A stretch of 64,000 nt of DNA, taken from NCBI GenBank assembly GCA_934255485.1, contig CAKQOG010000004.1, positions 1 through 64,000 on the forward strand. Direction: 5' to 3'. This document shows positions 7,738-16,980 of this stretch, one piece after another. Both the position numbers and the translations under genes were made by a program. The stretch comes from an uncultured Prevotellamassilia sp. (lineage in GTDB: Bacteria > Bacteroidota > Bacteroidia > Bacteroidales > Bacteroidaceae). The stretch's first letter is position 1. Every line of letters starts with the position of its first letter. The notes under the pieces were generated by a model that made no database searches, was not told where the DNA came from, and saw only the letters and a list, made by a program, of their open reading frames with translations.

Positions 7738-8919
7738 ATGTTGTCAGTCTTTAAAGTTCCCCAATTTAGAGTATTCCTAATTATAGTTGCATTAGGCATT
7801 TCCGCAGCCTCACTTATTTATTCGCATAGCTTATCACGCGAACTCTATACAGAAGAAGTTGCTAAAATGGAAGTTTGGGCACAAGCTATGCGTTCGCTTA
7901 CTACTGCTGACGGAAAAACAGATCTTAACTTGGTTCTAAAAGTGATTAATAGCAACCATACCATCCCTGTAGTTGTAACAGATGCACATGGAAATTTGCT
8001 TACGCAACGAAATCTTAGTACGCAAAAAGATAATTCTACCCAATCCATTCAGTCTGAAGTAGAAAGAATTAAAGCTAATGGAAAAATGATGCGTATTAAT
8101 TTATCATCCGAGAGCTATCATACAAATGATTATTTATGCATCTATTATGAAGAATCTGTTCTACTACAACGATTAACAATATACCCATACATCCAATTGG
8201 GTATTGTAACTATATTTTTCATTGTTGCCATTGTAGCGTTGTTAGCATCAAAGCGAGCAGAACAAAATAGACTATGGGTAGGTTTGTCACGCGAGACAGC
8301 CCATCAATTAGGAACTCCCATTTCTTCGCTTATGGCATGGAGCGAAGTTCTTCACGAGACCTATCCTGACGATGATTTACTTCCAGAAATGGACAAAGAC
8401 ATTCGGCGACTACAACTTATTGCCGAACGATTTTCAAAGATTGGTTCTGCTCCAGAGTTAAAACAAAATGATATATGCGAACTCGTAAAGAGAGTTGCAG
8501 AGTATTATGACAGAAGGACATCAAAGAAAGTAAGTGTTCATATATCTATCCCGACTCGCCCCATAACGACTATGGTAAATGCACCTCTATTTGAATGGGT
8601 GATTGAGAATTTATGTAAAAATGCAATCGATGCTATGCAAGGAATAGGTACACTAACACTTACCATAATACCCAATGCCTTCGCTCGTGGAAATCATAAT
8701 TACACACGAATTTTAGTTACCGATACAGGAAAAGGTATTCCACATAATAGGTTTAAGACTATATTTAAACCTGGATTTACCACCAAGAAACGTGGTTGGG
8801 GATTAGGGTTATCTTTAGCGAAACGTATTGTACAATCCTATCACCATGGAAACATTTATGTGATGAATAGCCAATTGGGAATAGGAACTACTTTTGCTAT
8901 TGATATAGAACAATTATGA
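7738..8919 (+). CDS. Membrane sensor histidine kinase
   Basis: A 393-residue kinase with membrane helices at about 10-32 and 147-172 enclosing a periplasmic sensor of about 115 residues. The phospho-acceptor His189 is in SRETAHQLGTPISSL, the HQLGTP variant of the H-box common in Bacteroidota. The ATPase part shows an N-box (ENLCKNAIDAM), G1 (DTGKGIP) and G2 (GWGLGLSLAKRIV). No HAMP or receiver domain is seen, and no response regulator lies next to it, so this is an orphan kinase. Signal and target are unknown. Confidence 0.92.
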   Translation: MLSVFKVPQFRVFLIIVALGISAASLIYSHSLSRELYTEEVAKMEVWAQAMRSLTTADGKTDLNLVLKVINSNHTIPVVVTDAHGNLLTQRNLSTQKDNSTQSIQSEVERIKANGKMMRINLSSESYHTNDYLCIYYEESVLLQRLTIYPYIQLGIVTIFFIVAIVALLASKRAEQNRLWVGLSRETAHQLGTPISSLMAWSEVLHETYPDDDLLPEMDKDIRRLQLIAERFSKIGSAPELKQNDICELVKRVAEYYDRRTSKKVSVHISIPTRPITTMVNAPLFEWVIENLCKNAIDAMQGIGTLTLTIIPNAFARGNHNYTRILVTDTGKGIPHNRFKTIFKPGFTTKKRGWGLGLSLAKRIVQSYHHGNIYVMNSQLGIGTTFAIDIEQL

Positions 8920-8975
8920 TGTTTACATTCATCATAAAATAGCAAAAATATTGCATCATTTTACAATAAAATAAA

Positions 8976-9428
8976 TCACCGCATACGCCATCTATTGCCA
9001 TCATATACCATAGGAAGAAGAACCTCTTCAACGCTTCCATCATTGTAAGAAACATTAAGGAATACGTTTGCCATTAGATTGTTGTTGTGCATTTCTGTGC
9101 GGAGAACATCTACTTTTCTTACACCTTTCTTCTCTTTCATCACAAACTTCTGATGATGACGAAGCATTTTAACGATACGTTGCTGATAATCATTTGGCAT
9201 TTTATCGCAAGATTTCATAGCCTTTACATAGTCTTGGAAATTCCCATCAACTTGCATTTTATAGCACAATACAGCCATCGAGTCAGCTCCCTCAGAGCTT
9301 TTGTTTTTAGCAACATCTGACGCATTTTTCTGACACGAATTAAATAGACATATGATTGTAGTAAACAATAAAAGGAACTTTATAATAAGACCTTCATTAC
9401 TATTTTTTCTTATTAAAGCACAAACCAT
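8976..9428 (-). CDS. Small lipoprotein, DUF4878-like
   Basis: A 150-residue protein with a hydrophobic N-terminus (IIKFLLLFTTIICLFN) and lipobox Cys32 (LFNSC), so it is probably anchored on an envelope membrane. After a Ser/Lys-rich linker the soluble part has the look of a DUF4878/NTF2-like domain: an N-terminal helix that begins DSMAVLCYKMQVDGNFQDYV, then beta strands ending in LLPMVYDGNRWRM. These small proteins are common in Bacteroidales and have no proven function. The start is preceded by the der terminator hairpin, so it probably has its own promoter, but none is obvious. Family call is moderate. Confidence 0.7.
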   Translation of the reverse strand: MVCALIRKNSNEGLIIKFLLLFTTIICLFNSCQKNASDVAKNKSSEGADSMAVLCYKMQVDGNFQDYVKAMKSCDKMPNDYQQRIVKMLRHHQKFVMKEKKGVRKVDVLRTEMHNNNLMANVFLNVSYNDGSVEEVLLPMVYDGNRWRMR

Positions 9429-9450
9429 GATTATAACTTTTTAAATGATA

Positions 9451-9498
9451 AAATCTTCTTGTTCGTAGATGCATAAGTTTGCAAGAACAAGAAGATTT
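9451..9498 (-). terminator. Terminator of the yceD-rpmF-fabH-era-der operon
   Basis: Perfect 14 bp stem (9451-9464 with 9485-9498, arm AAATCTTCTTGTTC). It lies 71 bp after the der stop on the minus strand, with a T-rich stretch afterwards. Confidence 0.65.
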
Positions 9499-9569
9499 AT
9501 TATTTTTTATGAGCAAATCTAAAATTCTGCCACAACAAATTGTATTATGACAGAATTATAGAACATAAC

Positions 9570-10886
9570 TTATTTCTGACGAATAAAAATATTGATAGGA
9601 GAACCAGTAAAATTCCAGCGCTCACGTATTTTATTTTCAAGGAAACGACGATATGGCTCCTTTACATATTGTGGTAAGTTAGCATAGAAGACAAATGATG
9701 GAACTTGCGTATTAGGCAATTGTGCACAATATTTTATCTTGATATATTTACCTTTAATTGAGGGAGGTGGATAAGCCTCTATAAGAGGTAGCATCTCCTC
9801 ATTGAGCTTAGATGTTGATATTCTGCGCCTACGAGCTAAAAACACATCCTTTGCAGTTTCAATCACCTTAAATATGCGCTGCTTTGTAAGTGCAGATGCA
9901 AATATAATGGGGAAATCAACAAAAGGAGCCATACGATTTCTGATAGCATCTTCAAAATGTCGTATCGCCGTATTAGATTTGTCTTCAACCAAATCCCACT
10001 TATTTACAACAACAACTATACTCTTTAAATTCTTCTGTATTATCTGAACGATATTAAGATCTTGACTTTCTATACCACGAGTAGCATCTATCATCAAAAT
10101 ACATACATCTGAGTTTTCGATAGAACGAATAGCTCGCATCACAGAATAGAATTCTAAGTCTTCCGTCACTTTATTTTTACGACGTATGCCCGCAGTATCA
10201 ACCAAATAAAAGTCAAAACCAAACTTTGTATATCGTGTAAGAATGCTATCACGAGTTGTGCCTGCTATATTTGTAACAATATTGCGATCTTCACCGAGAA
10301 AAGCGTTTATAATGCTACTTTTACCTGCATTAGGACGACCTACCACACTAAATCGTGGAATGTTGTCTTCGGTTACATCATCATCATTTTCTTTGCCTAA
10401 TTTCTCTATAATCAAGTCAAGTAGGTCTCCTGTACCACCACCAGTTATTGCAGAAATACAAAAAGGATCTCCTAAACCAAGTTTATAAAACTCAGCAGAT
10501 CCATAACGTTCTTCGTTATTATCTGTTTTGTTTGCACACAATATAACTGGTACATTAGTCCGACGCAATATAGAAGCTACTTGCTCATCAAGGTCAGTAA
10601 TACCATTTTTTATATCAACTACAAACAATATTACATCAGCCTCTTCTGTTGCTAATGAAACTTGCTTGCGAATTTCTCCCTCAAAAATATCGTCCGACTT
10701 AACAACCCAACCACCTGTGTCAACAACAGAGAACTCACGGCGTCCCCACTCGCATTTGCCATACTGACGGTCGCGTGTAGTGCCTGCTTCATCGCTGACA
10801 ATAGCTTGACGAGTTCCCGTCAAACGATTGAATAAAGTGGACTTGCCGACATTGGGTCGGCCTACTATGGCTACTAATTTTGACAC
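9570..10886 (-). CDS. der: Ribosome biogenesis GTPase Der (EngA)
   Basis: A 438-residue essential GTPase for 50S maturation with two tandem G domains and a C-terminal KH-like domain. G1 of the first is GRPNVGKSTL (residues 8-17), of the second GRPNAGKSSI (about 182-191). G3 motifs are DTGG and DTAG; G4 motifs are NKTD and NKWD. The KH-like domain covers roughly the last 100 residues. It is the last gene of the operon, 48 bp after era, so the two GTPases of ribosome assembly are cotranscribed. Confidence 0.97.
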   Translation of the reverse strand: MSKLVAIVGRPNVGKSTLFNRLTGTRQAIVSDEAGTTRDRQYGKCEWGRREFSVVDTGGWVVKSDDIFEGEIRKQVSLATEEADVILFVVDIKNGITDLDEQVASILRRTNVPVILCANKTDNNEERYGSAEFYKLGLGDPFCISAITGGGTGDLLDLIIEKLGKENDDDVTEDNIPRFSVVGRPNAGKSSIINAFLGEDRNIVTNIAGTTRDSILTRYTKFGFDFYLVDTAGIRRKNKVTEDLEFYSVMRAIRSIENSDVCILMIDATRGIESQDLNIVQIIQKNLKSIVVVVNKWDLVEDKSNTAIRHFEDAIRNRMAPFVDFPIIFASALTKQRIFKVIETAKDVFLARRRRISTSKLNEEMLPLIEAYPPPSIKGKYIKIKYCAQLPNTQVPSFVFYANLPQYVKEPYRRFLENKIRERWNFTGSPINIFIRQK

Positions 10887-10934
10887 GTTATTATTCTATA
10901 AAATGTTACAAGAGCGAATATGCCATCACTCTTT

Positions 10935-11816
10935 TTAATCTAACTTATATCCGTAGGCTTCAAGGCGTTTGGTGTTACTTCGCCAATCCTTATCCACCTT
11001 TACAAATATTTCAAGGAATATGCTCTTATCAAAGAACTTCTCGAGTGTTTTACGTGCTTCAGATGAAACTTTCTTTAATGCAACACCTCTATGTCCTATG
11101 ATAATTCCTTTTTGGCTGTCGCGTTCAACATAAATAACAGCATTGATGTGGATATGCTTTTCGTCTTCTTTAAAACGTTCTACTACGACCTCTACTGAAT
11201 AAGGAATTTCCTTGTCGTAGTAAAGCAATATCTTCTCGCGAATGATTTCTGTTACAAAGAAACGAGCTGGTTTATCTGTCCATTGATCCTTACCAAAATA
11301 TGGTGGAGATTCAGGCAATAGTTCTTTGATACGCGAAAGCACATTATCAACATTAAACTTTACCTTGGCAGAAATCGGGAAGATTTCTGCTTTTGGCAAA
11401 CTTTCATGCCACTGAGCAACCAATGTTTCAAGGTCCTTTTGATTAGAAATGTCGATTTTGTTGATAAGCACCAACACTGGAACATTCATCTTTTTTACCT
11501 TTTCAAGAAAGTCACTATTTTTATCCAGCTTTTCAACAACATCGGTAACATAGAGCAACACATCAGCGTCTTGTAAGGCCGATTCTGAAAAGGCAAGCAT
11601 TTCTTCTTGCAACTTGTAATTAGGTTTCAACACGCCCGGTGTGTCAGAAAACACAATTTGTGCATCATCACTATTAATAATACCCATAATACGATGACGC
11701 GTAGTTTGAGCCTTAAAAGTTGCAATAGATATGCGTTCACCCATCAACAAGTTCATGAGCGTAGACTTTCCCACATTAGGGTTGCCCACTATATTTACGA
11801 AACCTGCTTTGTGCAT
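10935..11816 (-). CDS. era: GTPase Era
   Basis: A 293-residue 16S rRNA-binding GTPase that matures the 30S subunit. G1 GNPNVGKSTL is at residues 11-20, G3 is DTPG and G4 NKID. The C-terminal KH domain contains IIIGHRGVALKKV near residue 240-252, where the GxxG-type loop binds the 3' end of 16S rRNA. It starts 196 bp after fabH with no terminator recognised between, and precedes der closely. Confidence 0.97.
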   Translation of the reverse strand: MHKAGFVNIVGNPNVGKSTLMNLLMGERISIATFKAQTTRHRIMGIINSDDAQIVFSDTPGVLKPNYKLQEEMLAFSESALQDADVLLYVTDVVEKLDKNSDFLEKVKKMNVPVLVLINKIDISNQKDLETLVAQWHESLPKAEIFPISAKVKFNVDNVLSRIKELLPESPPYFGKDQWTDKPARFFVTEIIREKILLYYDKEIPYSVEVVVERFKEDEKHIHINAVIYVERDSQKGIIIGHRGVALKKVSSEARKTLEKFFDKSIFLEIFVKVDKDWRSNTKRLEAYGYKLD

Positions 11817-12012
11817 TTATTTAAATATATTATGGCATATCTTGCTAAGGAACTATTTTAAGTTAGTTACAAGAATATACCTTATAATAAAAAATGCAAA
11901 CACGCGAGAAAGATTCATAAACATTCATATCGTTGTTTGTATCCACATTTCTGTTAGTTAGCAATCAACGATGTTACAACTTGCTCGCATGTTTGCACTC
12001 TATATTAAGCAC

Positions 12013-13014
12013 TTACTTTGCATCATATCCCCACTTCAGGTATGCAGCACCCCATGTAAAGCCTGCACCAAAAGCACAAAGTATAAGGTTGTCACCTTTC
12101 TTTAACTGCTTTTCATAATCCCACAAAGCAAGAGGTAGCGTACCTGCAGAAGTATTGCCATAACGTTGAATATTGAGCATTACCTTGTCCATCGGCAACT
12201 CTAAGCGATGTGCAACAGCTTCAATAATGCGCACATTAGCTTGATGAGGAACCACCCAAGCAATGTTGTCTTTAGTCAAATTGTTACGTTCTGCAATCTG
12301 AGCACAAGCATCACTCATATTTGTTACAGCAAACTTAAATACCGTACGACCTTCTTGATGCAAATAATGCATGCGATGGTCTATAGTAAAATATGAAGGA
12401 CTACATACTGAACCACCAGCCTTCATACATAAGAAAGGTAGTCCCTTGCCATCTGTACGAAGATAACTATCTTGCCAACCAAGTCCTTCTTCCACAGTAG
12501 GTTCAACCAAAACAGCTGCAGCACCATCACCAAAGATGGGACAAGTTGCACGATCTGTATAGTCTACAATCGAAGACATTTTATCAGCGCCACATACAAC
12601 TATTTTCTTGTAGCGTCCGCTTTGTATCATACCTGCAGCAGCGTCCATTGCAAACAAGAAACCACAACAAGCAGCTTGCATATCTATAGCAAAAGCATTT
12701 TTCATACCTAAGCGACCAATAACAATGCTCGAAGTAGAAGGGAAATGATAGTCAGGAGTTGTTGTTGCAACAATCACACAATCAACTTCTTGAGGGTCGG
12801 TTCCTGTTTTCTCCAATAATTGTTTTACGGCTTTACGCGCCATATAACTTGTACCAAGACCTTCTTCATTGAGTATGCGACGTTCCTTTATACCAATACG
12901 CGTCATGATCCATTCATCGTTGGTATCAACCATACGCGAAAGCTCATCATTATTTAAAACGTATTCTGGAACATATCCGCCTACACCTGTGATGACAGCA
13001 TTTATTTTTTCCAT
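12013..13014 (-). CDS. fabH: 3-oxoacyl-ACP synthase III (FabH)
   Basis: A 333-residue KAS III that starts fatty-acid synthesis by condensing acetyl- or branched acyl-CoA with malonyl-ACP. The catalytic triad is visible: Cys116 in AACCGF, His in VPHQAN and Asn in YGNTSAGT. The start at 13014 (MEKINAVITG) is chosen over an in-frame ATG at 13134 because the enzyme fold begins at once there and the extra 40 residues match no KAS III. In many bacteria plsX sits between rpmF and fabH; it is missing here. The gene follows rpmF by 268 bp. Confidence 0.96.
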   Translation of the reverse strand: MEKINAVITGVGGYVPEYVLNNDELSRMVDTNDEWIMTRIGIKERRILNEEGLGTSYMARKAVKQLLEKTGTDPQEVDCVIVATTTPDYHFPSTSSIVIGRLGMKNAFAIDMQAACCGFLFAMDAAAGMIQSGRYKKIVVCGADKMSSIVDYTDRATCPIFGDGAAAVLVEPTVEEGLGWQDSYLRTDGKGLPFLCMKAGGSVCSPSYFTIDHRMHYLHQEGRTVFKFAVTNMSDACAQIAERNNLTKDNIAWVVPHQANVRIIEAVAHRLELPMDKVMLNIQRYGNTSAGTLPLALWDYEKQLKKGDNLILCAFGAGFTWGAAYLKWGYDAK

Positions 13015-13149
13015 TTGAATATATTTTTTGAGGCGCACTGCATCATTCAGCTTTATTATTCCTTTTCGATTAGCAGTTTTGTAAAAAACATAGCTCGATA
13101 AACAAGCCGTTTGCTGTGCTCCAAATACAGACAATCTTAATAAAAAAAT

Positions 13150-13242
13150 AGTTTAAGAGTTACGTCTTTGGCGTTCATCTTTATGTCTGGATGAAACGCA
13201 GACAGGAAAGGAAACGTCAAAGAGCCAACCAACTCTTAAACT
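13150..13242 (-). other. Nested inverted repeats between rpmF and fabH
   Basis: Outer arms 13150-13161 and 13231-13242 (AGTTTAAGAGTT) are perfectly complementary over 12 bp. An inner hairpin is formed by GCGTTCATC and GATGAAACGC. It lies 40 bp after the rpmF stop. It could be an attenuator, a processing site or a small RNA. It lacks a strong U-run. Confidence 0.5.
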
Positions 13243-13282
13243 ACCAGTTTCATTTTAGTTGAACGAGAATGTAACTCTAATA

Positions 13283-13468
13283 TTATTCAGCCACTTCCTT
13301 TTCAATAGCCAACTTACCACGATAGTAGCCACAAGTAGGGCATACAGTGTGATAGATGTGCCAACCTCCACAATTAGGGCAGATAGCCAATGTAGGAGCA
13401 ACTGCCTTGTCGTGAGTTCTACGCTTTAGAGTTCTCGTTTTTGATTGTCTTCTTTTAGGATGTGCCAT
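13283..13468 (-). CDS. rpmF: 50S ribosomal protein L32
   Basis: A 61-residue L32 starting MAHPKRRQSKTRTLKRR, with a basic N-terminus that contacts 23S rRNA. It keeps the CxxC pairs of the zinc-binding form (CPNCGG and CPTCG), so this is the C+ paralogue type. It sits 91 bp after yceD, the classic gene pair whose products are both tied to 50S assembly. Confidence 0.97.
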   Translation of the reverse strand: MAHPKRRQSKTRTLKRRTHDKAVAPTLAICPNCGGWHIYHTVCPTCGYYRGKLAIEKEVAE

Positions 13469-13559
13469 TTTGTAATTCTATTTTTTAGTTGTATAAATCG
13501 TTTAAAAATCTGCTATACTTATTTGCTAAAGACTTACCCATGAACAAGCGACTTTGCGT

Positions 13560-14042
13560 TTAGTCGTCATCCTCATCTTCTTCTGAATTAGTAGCGTCTG
13601 ACATTATGTAACTCATCATATCTGGATTACAATCTCCATCTAGATGAACACGCTGCATAGGCAATGAAGTTTCGATAATTTCATATACTTGCCATGAAAG
13701 ATCATAACACTGATCATTTGCCTCAATATAAAGCATATCAACAGCATCGTTTTCCTCTGGCTCTGCATCCTTTATCTTCACTGTGTCTTCAGTATCAACA
13801 TCTATACGTAAAGGTTCTAAGCAACGATCGCAAGCAACCACCACATATCCCTTAACCTTAATGCCGACCTTATACACGTTACCTATAGGACGTTTTACAT
13901 TAACTTCAAGACAAATCTCCCCACCGCTTATTTCTTCTTGCTCCAGGTCAGCAAAGAAGCGATCAGCTAGTGTAAAATCCAAGCGTTTAGCTACTTCGGC
14001 AGCTTGCGCCAAATTAATATTTAAGAGATTAATACTTTGCAT
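13560..14042 (-). CDS. yceD: YceD/DUF177 family 23S rRNA accumulation protein
   Basis: About 160 residues. The family hallmark is a CxRCL motif (CDRCLEP, near residues 90-96) and an acidic C-terminal tail (TNSEEDEDDD). YceD proteins are tied to 23S rRNA accumulation and are almost always found in front of rpmF, as here. The start at 14042 (MQSINLLN) is preferred over an ATG at 14102 because the extra residues do not resemble the family. It is the first gene of the operon, 263 bp from the divergent hexosaminidase gene. The exact molecular role is not settled. Confidence 0.9.
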   Translation of the reverse strand: MQSINLLNINLAQAAEVAKRLDFTLADRFFADLEQEEISGGEICLEVNVKRPIGNVYKVGIKVKGYVVVACDRCLEPLRIDVDTEDTVKIKDAEPEENDAVDMLYIEANDQCYDLSWQVYEIIETSLPMQRVHLDGDCNPDMMSYIMSDATNSEEDEDDD

Positions 14043-14203
14043 AGCGACTGCAAAGGTAACAAAATCTATTGTATTAACGCATATCACCCTATTTTTTTTC
14101 ACAATTTATGATATTTTTTGCTTAAAGAATACTTCAAAACTTATTTATGGCAACAGAAATATTGCTTCTATACTTATTTTCGTTTTTGTAATACACCAAA
14201 TCT

Positions 14204-14234
14204 TTTGCATTGTAATTATGATATTGTATCTTTG
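14204..14234 (+). promoter_or_regulatory. Promoter of the GH20 hexosaminidase gene
   Basis: TTTG (14204-14207), exactly 19 bp, then TATCTTTG (14227-14234). It is an excellent fit to the Bacteroidota consensus. The 5' leader would be about 65 nt. Confidence 0.75.
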
Positions 14235-14305
14235 CAAAACATATACATACATAGTGATTATAAACAACATATTAGAACTATACATTTTTCAATTTTCTTT
14301 TATAC

Positions 14306-16336
14306 ATGAACATTTTCTTCTCTTCTAAAAAGTTGCTCGTTGTAGTAGCAAGTTGCCTACTATCTACAGGAACTTTATGGGCAGACATCAACCCTAAGCC
14401 CTTTGTAATTCCAGAGCTCAAAACTTGGATTGGTGCTGAAGGCCAAACTGCCATTTCTGGTCGAATTATCATCAAAGGAAACAATGCCCAAGCAACAGCC
14501 GAAGCGTTGGTCAACGACTACAAAGCAATGTTCGGCAGATCGCTCACCATTACTACTGGAACAGCTAAAGCCGGCGATATTGTCTTAAGCATTAAAAAGG
14601 ACAAAAAATTAGGCGAAGAAGGATATTCTCTAAACATTGGGAATGCCATCGAATTAACAGCTAACACAACACAAGGTTTGTTTTGGGCTACACGTACACT
14701 ACTTCAGATAGCTGAGCAACATAAAGACAACGCCCTACCCAAAGGTAAGACAATCGATATGCCCGAATACAAGCTACGCGGCTTTATGATAGACTGCGGT
14801 CGTAAGTTTATCCCTATGAGCTATTTACGCAACTTAACTAAGATAATGGGATATTATAAGATGAACACACTACAAGTTCACCTTAATGACAACGGCTTCC
14901 GTCAATATTTTGGTAACGATTGGAGCAAAACGCAAGCTGCATTCCGTCTTGAATGCGACACTTACCCTGGACTAACTGCTAAAGACGGCTCATATAGCAA
15001 AAAAGAATTTATTGAATTACAGAAACTTGCCGAAGAAAATAGTGTTGAAATCATACCTGAAATAGACGCTCCAGCACACTCACTTGCATTTACTCAATAC
15101 AAACCTGAAATCGGAAGCAAGGAGTATGGAATGGACCACCTCGACCTATTTACCCCAGAAACATACAAATTTATGGATGGACTTTGGAAAGAATATTTAG
15201 GGGGTAAAGACCCTGTTTTCCGCGGTCCACGTGTACACATCGGTACAGACGAATACTCTAACGCCAAGAAAGATGTGGTTGAGAAATTCCGTGAATACAC
15301 AAACCACTATATCAATTTGGTTGAAAGCTACGGTAAGAAAGTTGTTCTTTGGGGCGCACTCACTCATGCTAACGGCACAACCAAGGTTAAGTCTAAAGAT
15401 GTATTGATGGATATTTGGTATAATGGTTATGCCGATCCTACTGAAATGCGCAAGCAAGGATACAAATTAGTAAGCATTCCCGACGGAATGGTATACATTG
15501 TACCTGCAGCAGGATACTACTACGACTACCTAAACTGCCAATACCTCTATGAACATTGGACCCCCGCTGTAATCGGTAACAAAACCTTCCCCGAAAATGA
15601 TCCAGCGATTGAAGGTGGCATGTTCGCTGTATGGAACGACCATGTTGGAAATGGCATAACCACCAAAGATGTACATCATCGTGTATACCCAGCCTTGCAA
15701 ACTTTGGCTGTAAAGTGTTGGACTGGCAAAGAGACCAAACTCTCTTATGCAGACTTCGATAAGAATCGTAAAAAACTTAGCGAAGCTCCTGGTGTAAACG
15801 AATTAGGCCGCATCAATCTTGCTGACAGCAGAAGCAACAAGACAACTCTTCATGGCCCTATTACTCCAGGACAAAAACTCAACTGGGAAGAAATAGGCTA
15901 CAACTACGCTGTTTCATTCACTATTGATGGAAAGCAAGAAGAGAAAGGCACAGAACTATTCCGTTCTGCAAATGCTGTAGTTTACTTATCAGACCCAGAC
16001 CAAGGTAAGCTTGGATTTGAACACGAAGGCTATCGCAACCTCTTTAATTACCGCATCCCTGTTGGCGAAAAGCATACCATTACCATCGAAGGAACAAACA
16101 AAGTTACTCGTCTATACGTAGATGGCAATTTAAAAGAAGAGCTTGGTCCCAAAACACTCTATGTAATGCGTGACCAAGATCGTGCACACTATCAAGTAAA
16201 GGGTACATACACTTACGAACCTGTAGTTTATCAACCTACAGATCAAATTTACTACCAACGCACACTTGTATTCCCTCTTCGTCAGGCAGGACAATTCAAG
16301 AGTAGCATTTCAGATCTTACAATCGAAGTGAAATAA
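14306..16336 (+). CDS. Secreted GH20 beta-N-acetylhexosaminidase
   Basis: A 676-residue exported glycosidase. It has a signal peptide (cleavage near residue 26, TLWA-DI), a GH20b-like N-terminal domain (to about 150), a TIM barrel with the catalytic Asp315-Glu316 pair in HIGTDEYS, and a C-terminal beta-rich (LamG/concanavalin-like) domain from about 520. Enzymes of this family release terminal beta-GlcNAc or beta-GalNAc from mucin, glycoconjugates or peptidoglycan fragments by substrate-assisted catalysis. The barrel start MPEYKLRGFMIDCGRKFIP is typical. A strong terminator follows, so it is monocistronic. Exact substrate cannot be read from the sequence. Confidence 0.93.
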   Translation: MNIFFSSKKLLVVVASCLLSTGTLWADINPKPFVIPELKTWIGAEGQTAISGRIIIKGNNAQATAEALVNDYKAMFGRSLTITTGTAKAGDIVLSIKKDKKLGEEGYSLNIGNAIELTANTTQGLFWATRTLLQIAEQHKDNALPKGKTIDMPEYKLRGFMIDCGRKFIPMSYLRNLTKIMGYYKMNTLQVHLNDNGFRQYFGNDWSKTQAAFRLECDTYPGLTAKDGSYSKKEFIELQKLAEENSVEIIPEIDAPAHSLAFTQYKPEIGSKEYGMDHLDLFTPETYKFMDGLWKEYLGGKDPVFRGPRVHIGTDEYSNAKKDVVEKFREYTNHYINLVESYGKKVVLWGALTHANGTTKVKSKDVLMDIWYNGYADPTEMRKQGYKLVSIPDGMVYIVPAAGYYYDYLNCQYLYEHWTPAVIGNKTFPENDPAIEGGMFAVWNDHVGNGITTKDVHHRVYPALQTLAVKCWTGKETKLSYADFDKNRKKLSEAPGVNELGRINLADSRSNKTTLHGPITPGQKLNWEEIGYNYAVSFTIDGKQEEKGTELFRSANAVVYLSDPDQGKLGFEHEGYRNLFNYRIPVGEKHTITIEGTNKVTRLYVDGNLKEELGPKTLYVMRDQDRAHYQVKGTYTYEPVVYQPTDQIYYQRTLVFPLRQAGQFKSSISDLTIEVK

Positions 16337-16404
16337 GCAATCCAATGTTAAGGATATAAACCTAAGAGATTATTGCTTATTTATCACTCCTATTCACTAA
16401 AAGA

Positions 16405-16444
16405 AAAGGCGGAACTGTATCAAACATTCAGTTCCGTCTTTTTT
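16405..16444 (+). terminator. Terminator of the GH20 gene
   Basis: Stem GGCGGAACTG (16408-16417) with CAGTTCCGTC (16429-16438), flanked by AAAA and TTTTTT. It lies 70 bp after the stop. Confidence 0.85.
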
Positions 16445-16586
16445 AATATATATATTACTTGAAGCAAAGTGAAATATACAAACCACCAATAAAGTATTTG
16501 TTCACACAAACTATTAGTTCATACAAACAATCTTTATAGACTCGTTTTTGCCTATAAGTTACTCATTTATTAGAACTATCATTCTC

Positions 16587-16790
16587 TCACTTTTTCATTC
16601 CTACGCTTCCAGCATACTTCTCGCTAAATTCCCTATTTACTTCTACGAGTTCTTTAAATCCATATATATAATCATCATAAATATCAGCCATTTCTGCGCC
16701 TTCGCAATCAATGTCCGAATAACCTAAAGCCGTTCTTACTATCTCAGCTCTTTCTTCTATTGTAGTGTCTTTGATTAATAAACTTTTCAT
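16587..16790 (-). CDS. Conserved small protein of unknown function
   Basis: A 67-residue acidic protein starting MKSLLIKDTTIEERAEIV. The N-terminal pattern MKSLLIKDTT-x-EER-x-x-IV and the later motif DIYDDYI-x-G-x-KEL-x-E-x-N are ones I recognise from a widespread family of 65-80 residue proteins in anaerobic Firmicutes and Bacteroidota. Many of those carry a CxGC-type motif; here only one Cys remains (DIDCEG). Public annotations of this family are unreliable. No membrane segment or signal peptide is visible. It stands alone between two terminator-bounded genes. Confidence 0.65.
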   Translation of the reverse strand: MKSLLIKDTTIEERAEIVRTALGYSDIDCEGAEMADIYDDYIYGFKELVEVNREFSEKYAGSVGMKK

Positions 16791-16890
16791 ATAAAAATAT
16801 AGTTTAAAAGCAATAATGCTTACTCATAGATAGGTTACCCCACTCTACCCACCTTGATGAAAGATTTTTTATCTATCGATGCAAAAAAGC

Positions 16891-16936
16891 AAAGTGTCAA
16901 GCACTCTTTAATAACATAAAGAATACTTGACACTTT
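16891..16936 (-). terminator. Terminator of the OmpA gene
   Basis: Perfect 11 bp stem AAAGTGTCAAG (16891-16901) with 16926-16936. On the minus strand GCTTTTTTGC follows the stem. It is 45 bp after the ompA stop. Confidence 0.8.
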
Positions 16937-16980
16937 AATTTTTATAATGCTACTCAAATAATTAGCATCAATACCATAGC

